From: CAYYYG01 sp964490875
Lineage (GTDB): Bacteria > Patescibacteriota > Microgenomatia > UBA1406 > GWC2-37-13
Direction of reading: 5' to 3'
Length of the DNA: 64,000 nt
NCBI GenBank assembly: GCA_964490875.1
Contig: CAZBEF010000005.1
Location: 1-64,000 of the forward strand
In this document: positions 41,403-49,893 of the stretch, one piece after another
Layout: each line of letters opens with the position of its first letter
Position numbering within the stretch: the first letter of the stretch is position 1
The notes under the pieces: generated by a model
What the model was told of the DNA's origin: nothing
Database searches by the model: none
Seen by the model: only the letters and a program-made list of their open reading frames with translations
Program-made: the position numbers and the translations under genes

Positions 41403-44036
41403 TCAATCCACTTCCATCACTGCCTTCTCCCGCCGGCTAACCAACTTCAACTTCTCCTTAATCTCAGCCAGCGTATTCAACGCATCAAGCGGTGTCATGG
41501 TATGAATATCCAAACTCTCAAACTCCTTAAAAATAATATGGTCGATAATCCGCGGTGCCGCCTCGGCCAGCTCATTCTCAAACGAAGGCGTATCCAACTT
41601 CCTCGATTCAAGCTCATGCAAAAGCTCATTCGCCCGTTTCACAACTGCCTCCGGAACTCCGGCAAGCTTGGCTACCGCCACACCAAAACTATGCGAAGCC
41701 GCGCCTTCCGCAACCACATACAAAAACGCCGGCGAACCGTTGTGTTCCTGAATCATAAGATGAAAATTTTTTATCTGCTTGGGAAAATCTTTCTCCAAAA
41801 CCTGAAGTTCGTGATAATGGGTGGCAAACAACGTTTTCGGCGGATTCTTCAGATGAGTCGCCAAATATTCGGCAACCGCCCAGGCAATGCTTATGCCGTC
41901 GTACGTGCTCGTTCCCCGCCCGATTTCGTCCATAATAATTAAACTTTTTTCCGTCGCAAAATGGAGAATATGCGCGGTTTCCACCATCTCAACCATAAAC
42001 GTTGATAAACCCGAGACGATGGCGTCGGAAGCGCCGCTTCGCACGAATATGCGATCTACCACACTGATTGCCGCTTCTTTCGCCGGAACAAAACAGCCAA
42101 TCTGCGCCATAAGAACAATGAGGGCAATCTGCCGAATATACACAGATTTTCCGGCCATATTCGGTCCGGTGATAAGCATGAGGCGGGCGTCGCCTTCTGT
42201 AAAATTCAGATCGTTGGGAACAAACTGTCCATGGTGCAAAAGTTTTTCAACAACCGGATGGCGGCCGGCTTTTATACTCATCTCACTATGTTCTGTCATG
42301 ACCGGCTTTACATAATTATTTTTTTCGGCAATGGTTGAAAAATTCAGAATGCAGTCTATAACCGCGATACTGTGTGCCGCATCCTGCAGAGCTTCGATAT
42401 GACTAAGAATTTCGGCCAATATATTCTGAAAAATGCTGTACTCAAGTGCGAATATTTTTTCTTCGGCCGAAAGAATAATTTCTTCGTGGTGTTTTAACTC
42501 CGGCGTTATATACCGTTCGCCATTTACAAGCGTCTGTTTCCGCAGGTAATGTTTGGGGACAAGATGAAGATTTGACTTGCTGATTTCAATATAGAATCCG
42601 AACACTTTGTTAAACCGCACTTTCAACGACCCAATGCCGCTCTTCTGGCGTTCGTCAGCTTCTAACTTGAGAATCCAATCTTTGCTTTTGCCGACCGTTG
42701 AACGAAGCGTGTCGAGTTCCTTATGCACGCCGGGTTTGATCAGTCCACCTTCGCGCAGTTCAATCGGCGGTTCGTCGATAATATTTTTTTCGATAATTTT
42801 TATGATTTCATGAATGGTTGGAGAAATTTTCCTGGCCGTTTTCTGCATAAAAACGGATTTGCTCGCCATGACTATTCGTTTGATATTGAGAATTGTGGCA
42901 AGGGCAAGTTTCAGATTAATCAGATCACGGGCGTTGCCTAAATTTACCGATAATCGGGAAGTGATCCGTTCGATGTCCGGAATTTTCTGCAGCTCTTCTT
43001 GAATCATATTCCGTTTTTGTGAATCGGTGCAATATTCTTCAACCGCAGAAAGCCGATGATCAATTAAAGATTTATCCACCAATGGTTTGGTAATCCATTG
43101 TTTCAGAAGCCGTCCGCCCATAGCGGTGATTGTAGTGTCTAATACGGATAAAAGTGTTCCGCGCGTGTCGTGTTCGCGGATTGTTGAAAATAATTCTAGA
43201 TTAATCATTGTGGAACGATCAATCTGCATATATTCAGAATGGACATAGGGAATAATTTTTTTTATGTGAGAAACAGTAGACTTTTGCGTCTGTTGCAGAT
43301 ACCCCAGAAGTGCGGCGGCAGTTTGAACTGCCTTCGATTTTTTATCAATGCCGAAGCCGGCCAGTGTTGCAACCCCGAAATGTTTTTTCAGAAATTTATG
43401 CGCATCGCCGGTAACATGTTCCCATTCATGAAAACAATACACATTTATGTTCTGATGCGACTTCAGAATTCCTAAAATTACTGGATCATTGTATAAATTC
43501 TCCGGAAGAATACATTCCACCGGTTTTATGCGCGACAATTCATCGGCAAGCTGCTGGGCAATATTTTCGCACTCAATTTCGAATGCCGAAAAATAACCGG
43601 TCGAAATGTCGGCGGCCGCGATGCTTGCCGTTGTTCCTTCAACAAGAAGGCTTATGATGTAATTATTTTCTTTCTTCTCCAGAGCTTTTTCATCGAGCAT
43701 CGTGCCTGGTGTAACAATGCGGATTACTTCTCGGTCGATAATTCCATATTTATTGGGCAGTGTTACCTGTTCGCAGATTGCCACTTTATATCCGGCTTTG
43801 ACGAGTTTTGCCAGATAAATATCCACCGCATGAAACGGAACGCCGGCCATTGGAATCCGTCCGTCTTTTCCTTTCGGCCTGCTTGTTAATGTAATGTTTA
43901 AAACCTTTGCGCCGATGTGCGCGTCTTCCAAAAATAGTTCATAAAAATCTCCCATCCGAAAAAAGAGCAGACAGTCCAAGTACTGTTTTTTTATGTCCAT
44001 GTACTGCTTCATCATCGGAGTTGTGAATTCATGCAT
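41403..44036 (-). CDS. mutS: DNA mismatch repair protein MutS
   Basis: An 877-residue MutS of usual length. FFRMGDFYELF at about 25-35 has the mismatch-stacking Phe and Glu (FxE-type motif). TGPNMAGKSVYIRQ is Walker A, IIMDEIGRGTSTYDGISIAW Walker B and signature, and ATHYHEL follows. It finds mismatches and recruits MutL, encoded 118 bp downstream across the inverted repeat. Confidence 0.96.
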   Translation of the reverse strand: MHEFTTPMMKQYMDIKKQYLDCLLFFRMGDFYELFLEDAHIGAKVLNITLTSRPKGKDGRIPMAGVPFHAVDIYLAKLVKAGYKVAICEQVTLPNKYGIIDREVIRIVTPGTMLDEKALEKKENNYIISLLVEGTTASIAAADISTGYFSAFEIECENIAQQLADELSRIKPVECILPENLYNDPVILGILKSHQNINVYCFHEWEHVTGDAHKFLKKHFGVATLAGFGIDKKSKAVQTAAALLGYLQQTQKSTVSHIKKIIPYVHSEYMQIDRSTMINLELFSTIREHDTRGTLLSVLDTTITAMGGRLLKQWITKPLVDKSLIDHRLSAVEEYCTDSQKRNMIQEELQKIPDIERITSRLSVNLGNARDLINLKLALATILNIKRIVMASKSVFMQKTARKISPTIHEIIKIIEKNIIDEPPIELREGGLIKPGVHKELDTLRSTVGKSKDWILKLEADERQKSGIGSLKVRFNKVFGFYIEISKSNLHLVPKHYLRKQTLVNGERYITPELKHHEEIILSAEEKIFALEYSIFQNILAEILSHIEALQDAAHSIAVIDCILNFSTIAEKNNYVKPVMTEHSEMSIKAGRHPVVEKLLHHGQFVPNDLNFTEGDARLMLITGPNMAGKSVYIRQIALIVLMAQIGCFVPAKEAAISVVDRIFVRSGASDAIVSGLSTFMVEMVETAHILHFATEKSLIIMDEIGRGTSTYDGISIAWAVAEYLATHLKNPPKTLFATHYHELQVLEKDFPKQIKNFHLMIQEHNGSPAFLYVVAEGAASHSFGVAVAKLAGVPEAVVKRANELLHELESRKLDTPSFENELAEAAPRIIDHIIFKEFESLDIHTMTPLDALNTLAEIKEKLKLVSRREKAVMEVD

Positions 44037-44145
44037 AAGACTGAAGAATAAAAAAATGTTTGTAGTATATTGTACACATTTTTCTTACGTGATTCATATT
44101 ACTTTTTTACTTGAATTTCATTGTGGATATGATATCTTTAAGTTC

Positions 44146-44727
44146 ATGAAATACACACTTCCCAAACTCCCTTATGAATACAATGCTCTGGAGCCGTTTA
44201 TCGACGCCCAGACCATGGAAATTCATCATACAAAACACCATCAGGCATATATCGATAAATTGAATGGAGTTTTGGAAAAATATCCTCAGTATGCAGAACA
44301 ATCATTAGATAGATTAATGCAGGATCTTTCGAAACTGGAAATGGAAAAAAAAGATATGACCGTTTTGCAGAATCACGGTGGCGGACATTTAAACCATTCT
44401 TTTTTTTGGACCATTATGGCGCCGGCAAAAGCACGCGATGAAGAACTTATTTCACGCATTGAAAAAAAATTCGGCACTGTCGATGAATTTAAGAATCTAT
44501 TCACCGAAACCGCAATCAACTGTTTTGGCAGCGGCTGGGCATGGCTTATTGAAAATGATCAAAAAGAACTTGAGGTTTATTCAACCCCAAATCAGAACTC
44601 GCCGTATTTGAACAAACATACTCCACTTATCGGCCTTGATGTCTGGGAGCACGCGTATTATCTGAAATATCAGAACAAACGCGCCGAGTACGTAAAAAGC
44701 TGGTGGAATGTTCTTAAGCTGATATAA
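44146..44727 (+). CDS. Iron/manganese superoxide dismutase
   Basis: A 193-residue Fe/Mn SOD. MKYTLPKLPYEYNALEPFID start, HHTKHHQAYIDKLN with the first metal His, GGHLNHSFFW with the second, and DVWEHAYYLKYQNKR with the Asp and His ligands. The metal preference (Fe or Mn) is not settled by these motifs. I use the ATG at 44146, where the conserved N-terminus begins; upstream in-frame codons lie within the mutS promoter side. It removes superoxide in the cytoplasm. Confidence 0.94.
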   Translation: MKYTLPKLPYEYNALEPFIDAQTMEIHHTKHHQAYIDKLNGVLEKYPQYAEQSLDRLMQDLSKLEMEKKDMTVLQNHGGGHLNHSFFWTIMAPAKARDEELISRIEKKFGTVDEFKNLFTETAINCFGSGWAWLIENDQKELEVYSTPNQNSPYLNKHTPLIGLDVWEHAYYLKYQNKRAEYVKSWWNVLKLI

Positions 44728-44805
44728 CCAATCGCTTATCATAATCGAAACCTCTCCGGTCGGGCTATTTATTTTCCACTGAGAAAGTGATGTACAATTA
44801 AGATT

Positions 44806-45183
44806 ATGAAAGACTCCCCTCAAACTATCTGGGTGATCGACGATGACACTGCTGTCCTTGAAGCTGTCTCAACTATATTGAAAGATGAAGGCTACGAAGT
44901 ACTCCTTATTAACGATCCACTTACTGTGAAATCAACTATTGAAAATGAAAATCCTCCACAGTTAATTTTTCTTGATATTCTTATGGCTGGAATGGACGGC
45001 CAGGAAGTGGCTCAGCTGGTAAAAAATTCTGAGAAGACCAAACAGGTGCCGATTGTTATGCTTTCGGCGAATATTCAGGTTGAAGAAATTGCCAAAAAAT
45101 CGCACGCCGATGGTTTTCTGAAGAAGCCGTTTAATATTGAAGAACTGATTCAGGTGACAAGGAAGTATATAGCGAGTAAATAA
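44806..45183 (+). CDS. Single-domain response regulator (CheY-like receiver)
   Basis: A 125-residue receiver domain. WVIDDDTAV has the acidic pocket, IFLDILMAGMDGQEV at about 53-67 the phospho-acceptor Asp, LSA the switch Thr/Ser and KKPFNIEEL the conserved Lys. There is no output domain. TACAAT at 44793-44798 ends 7 nt before the ATG. The convergent neighbour is an OmpR-type regulator. Confidence 0.92.
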   Translation: MKDSPQTIWVIDDDTAVLEAVSTILKDEGYEVLLINDPLTVKSTIENENPPQLIFLDILMAGMDGQEVAQLVKNSEKTKQVPIVMLSANIQVEEIAKKSHADGFLKKPFNIEELIQVTRKYIASK

Positions 45184-45197
45184 TGAAATACCGTGAA

Positions 45198-45869
45198 TTA
45201 CTCCTTAATCGTATATCCAAAACCACGGATTGAATGGATGAGTTTCTTTTTGAATCCGCTGTCTATTTTTTTACGAAGGTAGCCCATGTACACATCTACC
45301 ACGCGGCTTTCAACTTCCAGAGAATACGACCACACACGATTTAAGATCATTTCGCGAGTTAATACAACTCCCTTATTCTGCATTAAATATTCAAGAAGTT
45401 TGAATTCGTGAGGAGTAAGACTGATTATTTTTGTACCCCGTTTTACTTCTACTTTTTTTGTGTCCACCGTCAGATCTCCTATTTTTAGGGTTGAGTCTAC
45501 ACTAACACTTTGCCGCAAGCGGGCTTTCAGCCGGGCCATGAATTCATCGGGAATAAATGGTTTGGTGATATAGTCGTCGGCTCCTACATTGAGGCCTTGA
45601 ACTTTTTCTGAAATGGCTGCTTTTGATGTGAGCATGACAATAGGAAGTTTGGGGTGGGCTTTGCGGATTTCGGCACACACGCCTTCACCCTGCATATCTG
45701 GCAAATTAAGATCAAGAATGACGAGGTCGGGTTCTTGTTCATCGATGGTGTTTACGGCATCAATTCCTTTGTTCACCGATTTCACTGTGTACCCGTTTTT
45801 TATAAGAAGATCTTTCAGATATTTTAAGAATTCTTTATCGTCTTCAACAATTAAAATAGAAGGTGTCAT
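45198..45869 (-). CDS. OmpR/PhoB-family DNA-binding response regulator
   Basis: A 223-residue two-domain regulator. Receiver domain: LIVEDDKEF, VILDLNLPDMQGEGV with phospho-Asp at about 54, MLTSKA, TKPFIPDEF. DNA-binding domain: winged helix from about 125, with LTPHEFKLLEYLMQNKG, VWSYSLEVESRVVDVYMGYL and the C-terminal IHSIRGFGY. There is no adjacent sensor kinase; the kinase-like protein at 47.2-47.9 kb is the nearest candidate. TGATATAAT on the minus strand ends 6 nt before the ATG. Confidence 0.94.
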   Translation of the reverse strand: MTPSILIVEDDKEFLKYLKDLLIKNGYTVKSVNKGIDAVNTIDEQEPDLVILDLNLPDMQGEGVCAEIRKAHPKLPIVMLTSKAAISEKVQGLNVGADDYITKPFIPDEFMARLKARLRQSVSVDSTLKIGDLTVDTKKVEVKRGTKIISLTPHEFKLLEYLMQNKGVVLTREMILNRVWSYSLEVESRVVDVYMGYLRKKIDSGFKKKLIHSIRGFGYTIKE

Positions 45870-45875
45870 TAATCC

Positions 45876-45881
45876 ATTATA
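45876..45881 (-). promoter_or_regulatory. Extended -10 box for leaderless response-regulator gene
   Basis: Minus-strand TGATATAAT ending 6 nt before the ATG at 45869. Confidence 0.65.
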
Positions 45882-45913
45882 TCATACGATCGCGACAATT
45901 TTGCTTTGAAATT

Positions 45914-46210
45914 TCACCCATTTTTCCAGTTCCACCATTTGAGTAAATGCGGGTCATGAGATTTATGAGAGGCAAAATACACCGCACATCTGAAGGTATA
46001 CAGCATACAGCGGTCGATGGGCGTTCCTTTCAGTTTGCAGAAATCGGCGTACATTTTTTCTGGATCTTTATTTTTTAGATCTCCAATTGATCGAAATCCC
46101 AAATCCCACAAGTCGCCGGCGATAGATATTCCTACGCCGGGAATTTTCTGGAATTCTTTAAGGATTGTTTGTTTTTCAGTGGATTGAATACGCATATAAT
46201 TAAACGTCAT
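45914..46210 (-). CDS. Cdd1-type helix-hairpin-helix protein
   Basis: A 98-residue protein matching the Cdd1 (pathogenicity locus) family: FQKIPGVGISIAGDLWDLGF at about 20-39 is a helix-hairpin-helix, then RSIGDLKNKDPEKMY, DRCMLYTFRCAVYFAS at about 66-81 and LLKWWNW near the end. HhH proteins of this type probably bind nucleic acid; no biochemical role is known to me. The start could be the ATG five codons later. It is divergent from the dus gene. Confidence 0.87.
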   Translation of the reverse strand: MTFNYMRIQSTEKQTILKEFQKIPGVGISIAGDLWDLGFRSIGDLKNKDPEKMYADFCKLKGTPIDRCMLYTFRCAVYFASHKSHDPHLLKWWNWKNG

Positions 46211-46235
46211 AAGGCACGGCCTAACAATTTAATTG

Positions 46236-46241
46236 TATAAT
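46236..46241 (+). promoter_or_regulatory. -10 box of the dus gene
   Basis: TATAAT ending 9 nt before the ATG at 46251. Confidence 0.5.
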
Positions 46242-46250
46242 ATCACACAT

Positions 46251-47225
46251 ATGAAAACAGTTTGGCAGAAGCTTCCAAGGCCGTTTTTTGTACTGGCTCC
46301 GATGGAAAATGTTACCGACACCGTTTTTCGCCGGATCGTTTTACAATGCGGCCGGCCCGATGTTTTTTTTACAGAATTCACCAATGTTGATGGACTCATT
46401 TCCAAAGGTCATGACCATGTGGTTCACCGGCTGCACTATACCGAAGCCGAACGGCCGATCATCGCCCAGATTTGGGGAAATAATCCGCAGCATTATTATG
46501 ATGCAGTAAAAATTGTAAAGGATCTAAAATTTGATGGTGTTGATATTAATATGGGCTGTCCGGTGAATAAAGTTGTTACCAAAGGATTCTGCGCCGGGCT
46601 TATCCGCAATCCTTCTCTTGCAAAAGAAATTATTCTGGCTACTAAGGAAGCCGCCGGTGACATGCCGGTGAGTGTAAAAACCCGCATCGGCTACAGCAAC
46701 ATTCAGACAGAAGAATGGATTGGCTTTCTTCTTGAGTTACAACCGGCTGCGATTACCGTTCACGCGAGAACTGCCGCAGAAATGTCGAAGGTGCCCGCTC
46801 ATTGGGAAGAAATCGGCAAGGCGGTGGCGCTTCGCAATAGTATGAAAAGCGAGACGGTTATTATCGGCAACGGAGATGTAAAAAGCAGGCAGGATGGTAT
46901 GGAGAAGTATGAACAATATAAAATGGATGGAGTGATGATCGGCCGGGGAGTGTTTGATAATGTGTGGATTTTTAATAAAGACATTGATCCGCAGTCGATA
47001 AGTCATCAACAGAAGATACAAACGCTTATTGAACATATTGAGTTATTTGATAAAGTATGGGGAAAACAGAAAAATCCAGAGATTATGAAGAAGTTTTATA
47101 AAGTGTATGTCTCCGGAATGCCGGATGCAGCCGAGTTTAGGGCGGCGCTTATGCAGTGTAAAGGAGCCGAAGAAACAGTAACACTTTTGAAAGAAAAAAT
47201 AAATAAAAAAATTATTTCCGTCTAG
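46251..47225 (+). CDS. dus: tRNA-dihydrouridine synthase
   Basis: A 324-residue FMN enzyme. FFVLAPMENVTDTVFRRI start, INMGCPVNKVVTKGFCAGLI at about 97-116 with the catalytic Cys motif (GCP), VKTRIGY, ITVHART and VMIGRGVF are the Dus barrel motifs. It reduces specific uridines in the D loop of tRNA. I start at the ATG at 46251, because the upstream ATG at 46233 lies at the -10 box. Which Dus subfamily is unclear. Confidence 0.9.
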   Translation: MKTVWQKLPRPFFVLAPMENVTDTVFRRIVLQCGRPDVFFTEFTNVDGLISKGHDHVVHRLHYTEAERPIIAQIWGNNPQHYYDAVKIVKDLKFDGVDINMGCPVNKVVTKGFCAGLIRNPSLAKEIILATKEAAGDMPVSVKTRIGYSNIQTEEWIGFLLELQPAAITVHARTAAEMSKVPAHWEEIGKAVALRNSMKSETVIIGNGDVKSRQDGMEKYEQYKMDGVMIGRGVFDNVWIFNKDIDPQSISHQQKIQTLIEHIELFDKVWGKQKNPEIMKKFYKVYVSGMPDAAEFRAALMQCKGAEETVTLLKEKINKKIISV

Positions 47226-47871
47226 AAGCTCGTGCTTTTAAGGGTATACTAATTGTTACTTCAACGTCTGCACCATTCTGTTCATAGTTTACTCGCCCGC
47301 CATGAAGTTCAATTATCCGGTGAGCAACATACTGCTCTTGCTTCAACACGTTCTCCTCATCGCGGTCTCTTGGCAATTTTTCAACATCTTTAGGAAATTG
47401 ATATCGAACTATAATATCAGCACTTTTTCCTGAGAAAATTACTGTGATGGGAATTATTCCCGGAATTGCTTTTAAATGAACTGTGGTAAAGATTATTTTC
47501 AATGCTGCGGCGATATGTTCTTCATCTGCCATTATTGGCTGGTCGGCTGATTTTTTGAAGGAAAATCTTTTGCCGTATTCTTTTTGCACCGCATCAATTG
47601 CTTTCTCTAAAACATCATTCAAATTAAAAAAAGAATACAAAAATTCTACTTTTCCTTCCTTAAAAACAATATAATTTAGAAAAATTTCAGCCCGTTTATG
47701 AAGAACATTCAACTTTTCCTCTATCTGAAAGATTTTATCCTGAATAACCTTATTCCCTTCAATATTCTTGTTCTTTCCTAATACAAATAACATCGACTTC
47801 ATCGATACAATGGGAGATTTGAGCGTATGATAGGCATCATTTAAAACCGCCTCATCTTGTGTTTTTTTCAT
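47212..47871 (-). CDS. Histidine-kinase-like protein with H-box and degenerate ATPase domain
   Basis: A 219-residue soluble protein without TM or sensor domain. AYHTLKSPIVSMKSML at about 13-28 is an H-box with phospho-acceptor His15. The C-terminal GHKL-like domain keeps VAHRIIELHGGRV, but the N-box (after AALKIIFTTVH) and the DxGxG motif are not recognisable, so ATP binding is doubtful. It could be a phosphotransfer or decoy partner of the orphan regulators at 44.8-45.9 kb. TAGTAT on the minus strand (47883-47878) ends 6 nt before the ATG. It overlaps dus by 14 bp. Confidence 0.7.
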   Translation of the reverse strand: MKKTQDEAVLNDAYHTLKSPIVSMKSMLFVLGKNKNIEGNKVIQDKIFQIEEKLNVLHKRAEIFLNYIVFKEGKVEFLYSFFNLNDVLEKAIDAVQKEYGKRFSFKKSADQPIMADEEHIAAALKIIFTTVHLKAIPGIIPITVIFSGKSADIIVRYQFPKDVEKLPRDRDEENVLKQEQYVAHRIIELHGGRVNYEQNGADVEVTISIPLKARASRRK

Positions 47872-47942
47872 AGTGTAATACTATCACACAACACAACCAG
47901 AGATATCCAACGATATCCCTGGTTGTAATTTTGTAATGATTC

Positions 47943-48197
47943 TTAGCGAGCTCTAGACATTGCTCTTCCCAGATAAATCACGACCACTGCTCCGAGAACA
48001 GCGACTAAAATACTATACAAATTAAATCCGGTTACTCCAGGCTGGCCAAAAATATTCATCGCAAAACCTCCGACTATTGCGCCTAGAATTCCCAAGATTA
48101 TATCACCTAATGTTCCCTGGCTGTCATTAGTTTTCATAATAACTGATGCCAAGTACCCTGCGATTGCTCCGAGAACGATCCATAATAAAATATTCAT
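47943..48197 (-). CDS. GlsB/YeaQ/YmgE-type stress membrane protein
   Basis: An 84-residue, three-TM Gly-rich protein (transglycosylase-associated family): WIVLGAIAGYLASVI, GDIILGILGAIVGGF and VAVLGAVVVIYLGR. I start at the ATG at 48197, because AAAGGAGGTGA lies just before it and an in-frame ATG at 48218 lies upstream of that site. It is the first of a run of minus-strand small stress-type genes with strong ribosome binding sites. Confidence 0.87.
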   Translation of the reverse strand: MNILLWIVLGAIAGYLASVIMKTNDSQGTLGDIILGILGAIVGGFAMNIFGQPGVTGFNLYSILVAVLGAVVVIYLGRAMSRAR

Positions 48198-48376
48198 ACT
48201 ATTCTCACCTCCTTTCATTTAAAACTAAGTTAATTCTATGATGCAATAGTATGCGGATGATAAAAAAAAAGTAAGAAAACATGAAGAAGATAGTCCGGTT
48301 GATAATTTACTTTAGCTCTATAAAATAGTCTAAATATAAAATACAATCCTGAGCTTATGTATCGAAGAGTAATAAA

Positions 48377-48406
48377 AAACGGAGATTTTGTTACAAATCT
48401 CCGTTT
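48377..48406 (-). terminator. Intrinsic terminator of the stress-protein gene
   Basis: A perfect 12-bp stem (AAACGGAGATTT 48377-48388 with AAATCTCCGTTT 48395-48406). The T run follows on the minus strand, just after the stop of the 181-aa gene. Confidence 0.85.
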
Positions 48407-48430
48407 AATATTTAACGACGTTATACTTCT

Positions 48431-48976
48431 TTATTTCCCGGTAACCGTCTCTATTTGATCGGCATCATTATCTTCAAATATTTCCTGAACCTCGCGGAGC
48501 TCAAGCCGTTTATCTACCGGAACTGCTAAAATAATAGCACCTTCCTGAACACGGCGTTCATACACTCTCGCCGATTCTTCGGGCAAACCAAGACTTGTTA
48601 AAGCTCCAAGCAGACCTCCTGCCAAACCTCCTGTTGCCGCCCCAGTTACTGTTGTTGCTGCAGCTCCTGTTAAACCAAGTGCGGCTGCAATTGGTCCACC
48701 TATTAAAAATGCACCTATTCCCGGAACCGCTATTGCACCAATTCCAACTAACAGGCCAGCCAGTCCGCCGATTGCGGCGCCGGTTGTCATGCCGGTTACT
48801 GCGCCTTCTGCAACATTTGATCCTACCGTATTGCCGTCTCGGGTTATCGGCTCACTGCCTTCTTTCATAATTACTGATATGTCTTTGGCTGTGTAGCCGC
48901 TTTCTTGCAGTTCATCAATGGCATCCTCAGCACTGTTGCGATCAGAAAATATTCCCAGTACAGTTTTTGTTGTCAT
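48431..48976 (-). CDS. General-stress-protein-like (YflT/Gsp17M type) with Gly/Ala-rich hydrophobic core
   Basis: A 181-residue protein. The N-terminal about 45 residues (VLGIFSDRNSAEDAIDELQE, GYTAKDISVIM) match the heat-induced stress protein YflT/17M module. A Gly/Ala-rich hydrophobic hairpin (about 65-130) could insert in the membrane, and a C-terminal soluble domain follows. I start at the ATG at 48976, as AAAGGAGGTGA lies just upstream. It is likely highly expressed under stress. Confidence 0.78.
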   Translation of the reverse strand: MTTKTVLGIFSDRNSAEDAIDELQESGYTAKDISVIMKEGSEPITRDGNTVGSNVAEGAVTGMTTGAAIGGLAGLLVGIGAIAVPGIGAFLIGGPIAAALGLTGAAATTVTGAATGGLAGGLLGALTSLGLPEESARVYERRVQEGAIILAVPVDKRLELREVQEIFEDNDADQIETVTGK

Positions 48977-49144
48977 AATTATCACCTCCTTTTCGATATA
49001 TTTAATGTAAGAAATAATAAAAAATTGTAAAAAAATTACATAAAAATTTTCTGTAAATCAGGTAAGAATTATGCAAGTTGCACTTTGCTATTGCTCCGTA
49101 TGAAATTTACAAGTATACTGTAATAAATACGTAAGCAACTTCAT

Positions 49145-49615
49145 ATGATTCAATTAGACCAGCCATACACATCGTCGCTGTTTTCTTTATCGCTTACCCA
49201 GCAGGAAGAGCTCATGTATATGAAAATGCAGACGCATACTCATTTTGTTAATACCGCCGATCTCCCTCGCACGTTGCCGATACTTAAGAAGTTATGTCCG
49301 CGTGTATTAAAAACAAAATGTTTCAATGAAAATAATTTACCCTTTCGGGAAGAAGTAAAACAAACCGAGATCGGACACATGTTTGAACATGTAATACTCG
49401 CATATTTGAGTGAAATGTACGCCACAAAAGGTATTATGAACGTAGTGTTTAACGGACAGACAAACTGGAATTGGCAGATAGACAAACGAGGGACATTCCA
49501 TATATATATTAGTCCGATTAATAGAATGCCTTCCATTCTTCAGCATGCTGTTTATAAAGCCGTAATAGTAACCGAAATCATAATGAAAAGTAATGGAGGG
49601 ATAAAGGTTTCATAA
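49145..49615 (+). CDS. Stand-alone protein like the N-terminal domain of cyanophycin synthetase
   Basis: A 156-residue soluble protein. DLPRTLPILKKLCPRV at about 39-54, TEIGHMFEHVILAYLSEMY at about 76-94 and the following beta segment parallel the N-terminal domain of cyanophycin synthetase (LP...L...LPGL, then T.LGH..EHV.L). The ATP-grasp and Mur ligase domains are absent, so it cannot polymerise alone. It may be a regulatory or binding module. TATACT at 49114-49119 gives a leader of about 19 nt. Confidence 0.6.
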   Translation: MIQLDQPYTSSLFSLSLTQQEELMYMKMQTHTHFVNTADLPRTLPILKKLCPRVLKTKCFNENNLPFREEVKQTEIGHMFEHVILAYLSEMYATKGIMNVVFNGQTNWNWQIDKRGTFHIYISPINRMPSILQHAVYKAVIVTEIIMKSNGGIKVS

Positions 49616-49645
49616 AAAAAGCGAGTAGCCGTATAGCTACTCGCT
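49614..49645 (-). terminator. Intrinsic terminator of the Asp-rich small gene
   Basis: AGCGAGTAGC (49620-49629) pairs perfectly with GCTACTCGCT (49636-49645), and a run of seven T follows on the minus strand. Confidence 0.85.
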
Positions 49646-49667
49646 CAAAGTACTGTTTCATAAGTCT

Positions 49668-49811
49668 TTACTTATCAAAATCTGATTCATCCACGTCTGA
49701 GTCATAAGTGTCAGACTGTCCGCCTTTCTCTCCCTGATCTTGATTCATATCATCAAAATCGGATTGATTGAACGTGTCTTGATCAGTTTGATCTGTTGAA
49801 CGTTTAGCCAT
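49668..49811 (-). CDS. Small Asp/Gln-rich acidic protein (47 aa)
   Basis: A 47-codon gene (MAKRSTDQTDQDTFNQSDFD start) with repeated SDFD/DESDFDK blocks, strongly acidic and probably disordered. GAAAGGAGGTGCAACCT stands directly before the ATG and a clean terminator follows, so it is a real, well-translated unit. No family known. Its setting among stress genes suggests a hydrophilic stress protein. Confidence 0.75.
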   Translation of the reverse strand: MAKRSTDQTDQDTFNQSDFDDMNQDQGEKGGQSDTYDSDVDESDFDK

Positions 49812-49893
49812 AGGTTGCACCTCCTTTCATACATCCATGTTACGGCTGCATTCTGAACGTTGATTTAAAATAATGTAAGAAAGGTTTAAGAGT

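Noticed and set aside
41376..41942. 188-codon plus-strand ORF opposite mutS
   Set aside because: Shadow of mutS; composition is Arg/Gln/Leu-biased and no start signal is present.
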